64,000 bases of DNA from Trematomus loennbergii (taxonomy: Eukaryota > Chordata > Actinopteri > Perciformes > Nototheniidae): positions 154,001-218,000 of the forward strand of contig JAAOOA010000652.1 of NCBI GenBank assembly GCA_012861695.1, given 5' to 3'. Below the pieces are notes generated by a model. The model was not told the DNA's origin and did no database searches. It saw only the letters and a list, made by a program, of their open reading frames with translations. Made by a program: the position numbers and the translations under genes. Of this stretch, positions 58,012-64,000 are shown in pieces. Each line of letters starts with the position of its first letter. Within the stretch, counting starts at the first letter, position 1.

Positions 58012-58588
58012 ATTCCTGTGGACTCACCCTGGACTCAAAACAGCATACAGATACCTCAAACTGTCTGAGGACAACAGGACGGTGACACGTTGAGAGGGAG
58101 AGCATATCCTGATCATCCAGAGAGGTTTGACCACTGGTCTCAGCTGATGTGCAGAGAAGCTCTGACTGGTCGCTGTTTACTGGGAGGTCGAGTGGAGAGG
58201 AGGGGTTCTTATAGCAGTGACTTACAGAGGAATCAGGAGGAGAGGAGGCGGATGGGACTGTAGGTTTGGATGGAATGATCAGTCCTGGAGTCTGGAGTGC
58301 TCTCATAGAGGTTACTCTGTCAGGCACAATGAGAGAGAAACAAACATCCCCTCCTCCCCCTCCCCTCCCCCTCCCTCCTCCTCCTCCTCCTCCTCCTCCT
58401 CCTCCTCCTCCTCCTCTGGTAGAGTAGCAGTGTATCTGGATCATCCTGCTGGCTCTCTCTCCTTCTACAGAGTCTCCTCTGACACACTGACCCACCTCCA
58501 CACCTTCAGAACCACATTCACTGAACCTCTCTATGCTGGGTTTGGGTTCTGGTCATATGACTCCTCAGCGTCTCTGTGTCCTCTGTAG
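58012..58588 (+). pseudogene. B30.2 (PRY-SPRY) exon of the NLR gene
   Basis: It starts after CTCCTCAG. The PRY part reads GLTLDSK and AYRYLKLSEDNRTVTR, with one early base missing and a stop after TVTR. SPRY follows as HPERFDHWSQLMCREALTGR, CYWEVEW, then the open frame AVTYRGIRRRGGGWDCRFG and, after a serine run, GRVAVYLDHPAGSLSFYRV, TFTEPLYAGFGFW and a C-terminal SASLCPL stop. The serine run comes from a (TCC)n tract at 58345-58415. Domain ends are complete; two or three small frame breaks are present. Confidence 0.85.
58345..58415. repeat. (TCC)n microsatellite within the B30.2 exon
   Basis: Pure and near-pure TCC repeats encoding a poly-serine loop in the SPRY domain frame. Confidence 0.95.
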
Positions 58589-58922
58589 GAGGAGACCACT
58601 TCCTGTCCTGGGTTTAAGGGTTGCTGTTTTAAATCTGGCTCACTGATTGTGTCTTTACTGTCAGAAGTGTTTTTTATCAGAGAGGCTTTTATGGAAATGA
58701 GCATTTATATTTGTTATTAATAACATGACTCACAGTCAGCCCTATTTTATTATACATTTAAATATATATAATTCACGTGATCAGAGTTTAACTCGTGTTA
58801 TTTTCTCGTTCCTATTCATACTGTAGTTATTCTTATTAGTTTGATGTGTTCTTATTCTCCCTGTTTATTCTCATGTTCTGTGTTTCTGTCTGTTTCTTAT
58901 AAAACACCTGAAGTTCCTGATC

Positions 58923-58928
58923 AATAAA
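58923..58928 (+). terminator. Poly(A) signal of the NLR gene
   Basis: AATAAA in TCAATAAAGATCTG, 335 bases after the B30.2 stop and just upstream of the satellite array. Confidence 0.7.
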
Positions 58929-58998
58929 GATCTGATCTCCTTCACTTTGATCATGTTTCTTTATTTCATACAAACTGTTTACGTCCTCTGTTAAAACA

Positions 58999-59640
58999 CA
59001 GGAGAGGACTCTTTAAAGTGGAGACACTACATACTGATATACACCTGAACATCAGCAGGAGAGGACTCTTTAAAGTAGAGACACTACATACTGATATACA
59101 CCTGAACATCAGCAGGAGAGGACTCTTTAAAGTAGAGACACTACATACTGATATACACCTGAACATCAGAGGAGAGGACTCTTTAAAGTAGAGACACTAC
59201 ATACTGATATACACCTGAACACCAGCAGGAGAGGACTCTTTAAAGCAGAGACACTACATACTGATATACACCTGAACATCAGCAGGAGAGGACTTTAAAG
59301 TAGAGACACTCCATACTGATATACACCTGAACATCAGCAGGAGAGGACTCTTTAAAGTAGAGACACTACATACTGATATACACCTGAACATCAGCAGGAG
59401 AGGGACTCTTTAAAGTAGAGACACTACATACTGATATACACCTGAACATCAGCAGGAGAGGACTCTTTAAAGTAGAGACACTACATACTGATATACACCT
59501 GAACATCAGCAGGAGAGGACTCTTAAAGTAGAGACACTACATACTGATATACACCTGAACATCAGCAGGAGAGGACTCTTTAAAGTAGAAACACTACCTA
59601 CTGATATACACCTGAACATCAGCAGGAGAGGACTCTTTAA
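58999..59640. repeat. 57-bp satellite, second array
   Basis: About 11 copies of the same unit as at 1-9310, more uniform. The array fills the space between the convergent poly(A) signals of the NLR gene and actr6. Confidence 0.97.
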
Positions 59641-59747
59641 AAGACATACAAAATGGCGAATGAGACGGTTCTTATTTAAATGTTAAAGGACACTTGACAT
59701 TCATTCAGACTTCATAAAGCAGCAGTTCACAAAATGTAATATCAGCA

Positions 59748-59753
59748 TTTATT
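59748..59753 (-). terminator. Poly(A) signal of actr6
   Basis: TTTATT on the + strand, i.e. AATAAA on the - strand, about 210 bases downstream of the actr6 stop. Confidence 0.6.
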
Positions 59754-59959
59754 GACGTTCCCAAAGGAAGTGTTGAAGCCATAACGTCTGCACACACACA
59801 ACAAATATACAACACACTGAAATCACATTGAACAGCTGTAGAGAAACAGCATGTCTGGTGGTTTGAATCCGTTCTGCACGTTGAAGGCAGATCCTGTAGA
59901 CTGAATATGAAACATGCAGGGTTTCCTCTCCAACCTCCGTGAGAGGAGTTTGTTTTCAG

Positions 59960-62919
<2,960 letters not shown>

Positions 62920-62949
62920 CTGTAAGGCAAAGCAGACAAATATATTTTA

Positions 62950-64000
62950 TATGGTTTGTGATGGTTACTGGTTGTGACGTTTACTGGTGTGACGGTTACT
63001 GGGTGTGATGTTTAGAGGTTGTGATGGTTACTGGTTGTGATGGTTACTAGTTGTGATGTTTAGAGGTTGTGATGGTTACTGGTTGTGATGGTTACTAGTT
63101 GTGATGTTTAGAGGTTGTGATGGTTACTGGTTGTGATGTTTAGAGGTTGTGATGGTTAGTGGTTGTGATGGTTACTGGTTTTGATGGTTAGTGGTTGTGA
63201 TGGTTAATGGTTGTGATGGTTACTGGTTGTGAGGGTTACTGGTTGTGATGGTTACTGGTTGTGAGGGTTACTGGTTGTGAAGGGGTTGTGACGGTTACTG
63301 GTTGTGATGTTTAGAGGTTGTGATGGTTAGTGGTTGTGATGGTTACTGGTTTTGATGGTTAGTGGTTGTGATGGTTATTGTTTGTGATGGTTAATGGTTA
63401 TGATGGTAGTGGTTGTGAGGGTTAGTGGTTGTGAGGGTTACTGGTTGTGATGTTTAGAGGTTGTGATGGTTAGTGGTTGTGATGGTTACTGGTTTTGATG
63501 GTTAGTGGTTGTGATGGTTACTGGTTGTGATGGTTAGTGGTTGTGATGGTTATAGGTTATGATGGTTAGTGGTTGTGATGGTTACTGGTTGTGATGTTTA
63601 GAGGTTGTGATGGTTACTGGTTGTGATGTTTAGAGGTTGTGACGGTTACTGGTTGTCATGGTTAGTGGTTGTGATGGCTACTGGTTGTGAGGGTAACTGG
63701 TTATGATGGTTAGTGGCTGTGATGGTTACTGGTTGTGATGGTTAGTGGTTGTGATGGTTAGTGGTTGTGATGGTTATTGTTTGTGATGGTTAGTGGTTGT
63801 GATGATTATAGGTTATGATGGTTAGTGGTTGTGATGGTTATTGTTTGTGATGGTTAATGGTTGTGATGATATAGGTTATGATGGTTAGTGGTTGTGAGGG
63901 TTACTGGTTGTGATGGTTAGTGGTTGTGATGGTTAGTGGTTGTGATGGTTATAGGTTATGGGGTTACTGGTTGTGATGGTTACTGGTTGTGATGGTTAGT
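62950..64000. repeat. 16-bp minisatellite
   Basis: TGGTTGTGATGGTTAC and variants (GTTTAGAGG, GGTTAGTGG, TTATTGTTT) repeat about 65 times and run off the right edge, upstream of the first visible actr6 exon, probably in an intron. Confidence 0.95.

Larger units (their letters stand above)
20664..58588 (+). pseudogene. Fish-type NLR gene (PYD, FISNA-NACHT, LRR, B30.2), exons interrupted
   Basis: This locus spans an NLR immune sensor of the large teleost-specific NLRC3/NLRP12-like family. The proteins are cytosolic: NACHT binds ATP and oligomerises, LRRs and B30.2 are recognition modules, and an N-terminal pyrin domain recruits adaptors. The exon order fits the family: short N-terminal exons, pyrin, a single large FISNA-NACHT exon, 174-bp LRR exons and a terminal B30.2 exon with a stop at 58586-58588. 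The N-terminal exon block is duplicated, one LRR exon is reduced to its last 19 bases, and an LRR intron holds about 27 kb of nested mobile elements. Several exons have frame breaks. Either this is a dead copy or assembly indels contribute, as they seem to in the neighbouring actr6. Confidence 0.8.

Noticed and set aside
57911..58501. 196-codon - strand frame with a poly-glycine run
   Set aside because: It is antisense to the B30.2 exon; the glycine run is the complement of the (TCC)n serine tract.

Overview
The window reads as a teleost fish genome. The reasons are a fish-type NLR immune gene (pyrin, FISNA-NACHT, LRR and B30.2 exons), fish-type L1 and L2 LINEs, tRNA-derived SINEs, many hAT and TTAA-flanked DNA transposons, satellites and CA repeats. 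It is dominated by repeats. Only two host genes are visible: one NLR gene on the + strand (about 20.7 to 58.6 kb) and the 3' half of actr6 on the - strand (about 60 to 62.9 kb). They converge, and a short 57-bp satellite array lies between their poly(A) signals.

Layout. 1-9310: a 57-bp satellite array of roughly 160 monomers. 9.3-20.4 kb: DNA transposons and MITEs (several with clear terminal repeats, one with a perfect 8-bp target duplication) and a solo LTR with a 5-bp duplication. 20.66-25.43 kb: 5' half of the NLR gene, with its first exons tandemly duplicated. 25.43-52.25 kb: one LRR intron swollen to about 27 kb by nested insertions. 52.25-58.59 kb: further LRR exons and the B30.2 exon, with LINE and hAT debris between them. 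59.0-59.64 kb: the second 57-bp satellite array. 59.96-62.92 kb: actr6 exons, a long CA repeat and a SINE. 62.95-64.0 kb: a 16-bp minisatellite that runs off the window.

The most interesting object is the nested insertion inside the NLR gene, reconstructed from target duplications. An L1 on the - strand (pieces at 27.8-28.4, 30.1-31.19 and 51.84-52.09 kb) abuts a truncated LRR exon. Its endonuclease region was split by a transposon at 31189-51840, which has 92-bp terminal inverted repeats starting CAACCCTGTCTCC, a 7-bp duplication CAATTCG, and THAP-domain remnants in its inverted arms. Within the right terminal repeat of that transposon sits a 14,535-bp palindrome (37214-51748) flanked by the 6-bp duplication AACGTA. 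Its termini start with AG, its two near-identical arms are 6.3 kb each, and each arm carries the same small unrecognised genes. The 6-bp duplication, AG termini and size fit Polintons/adintoviruses. The palindromic form fits a defective 'snap-back' genome of the kind made by protein-primed replication. No polymerase, integrase or capsid gene is visible, so this assignment is an inference.

Caution: actr6, a conserved housekeeping gene with intact intron structure, shows several one- or two-base frame breaks. This suggests residual indel errors in the assembly. The many frame breaks in the NLR gene therefore cannot be taken as proof that it is a pseudogene.
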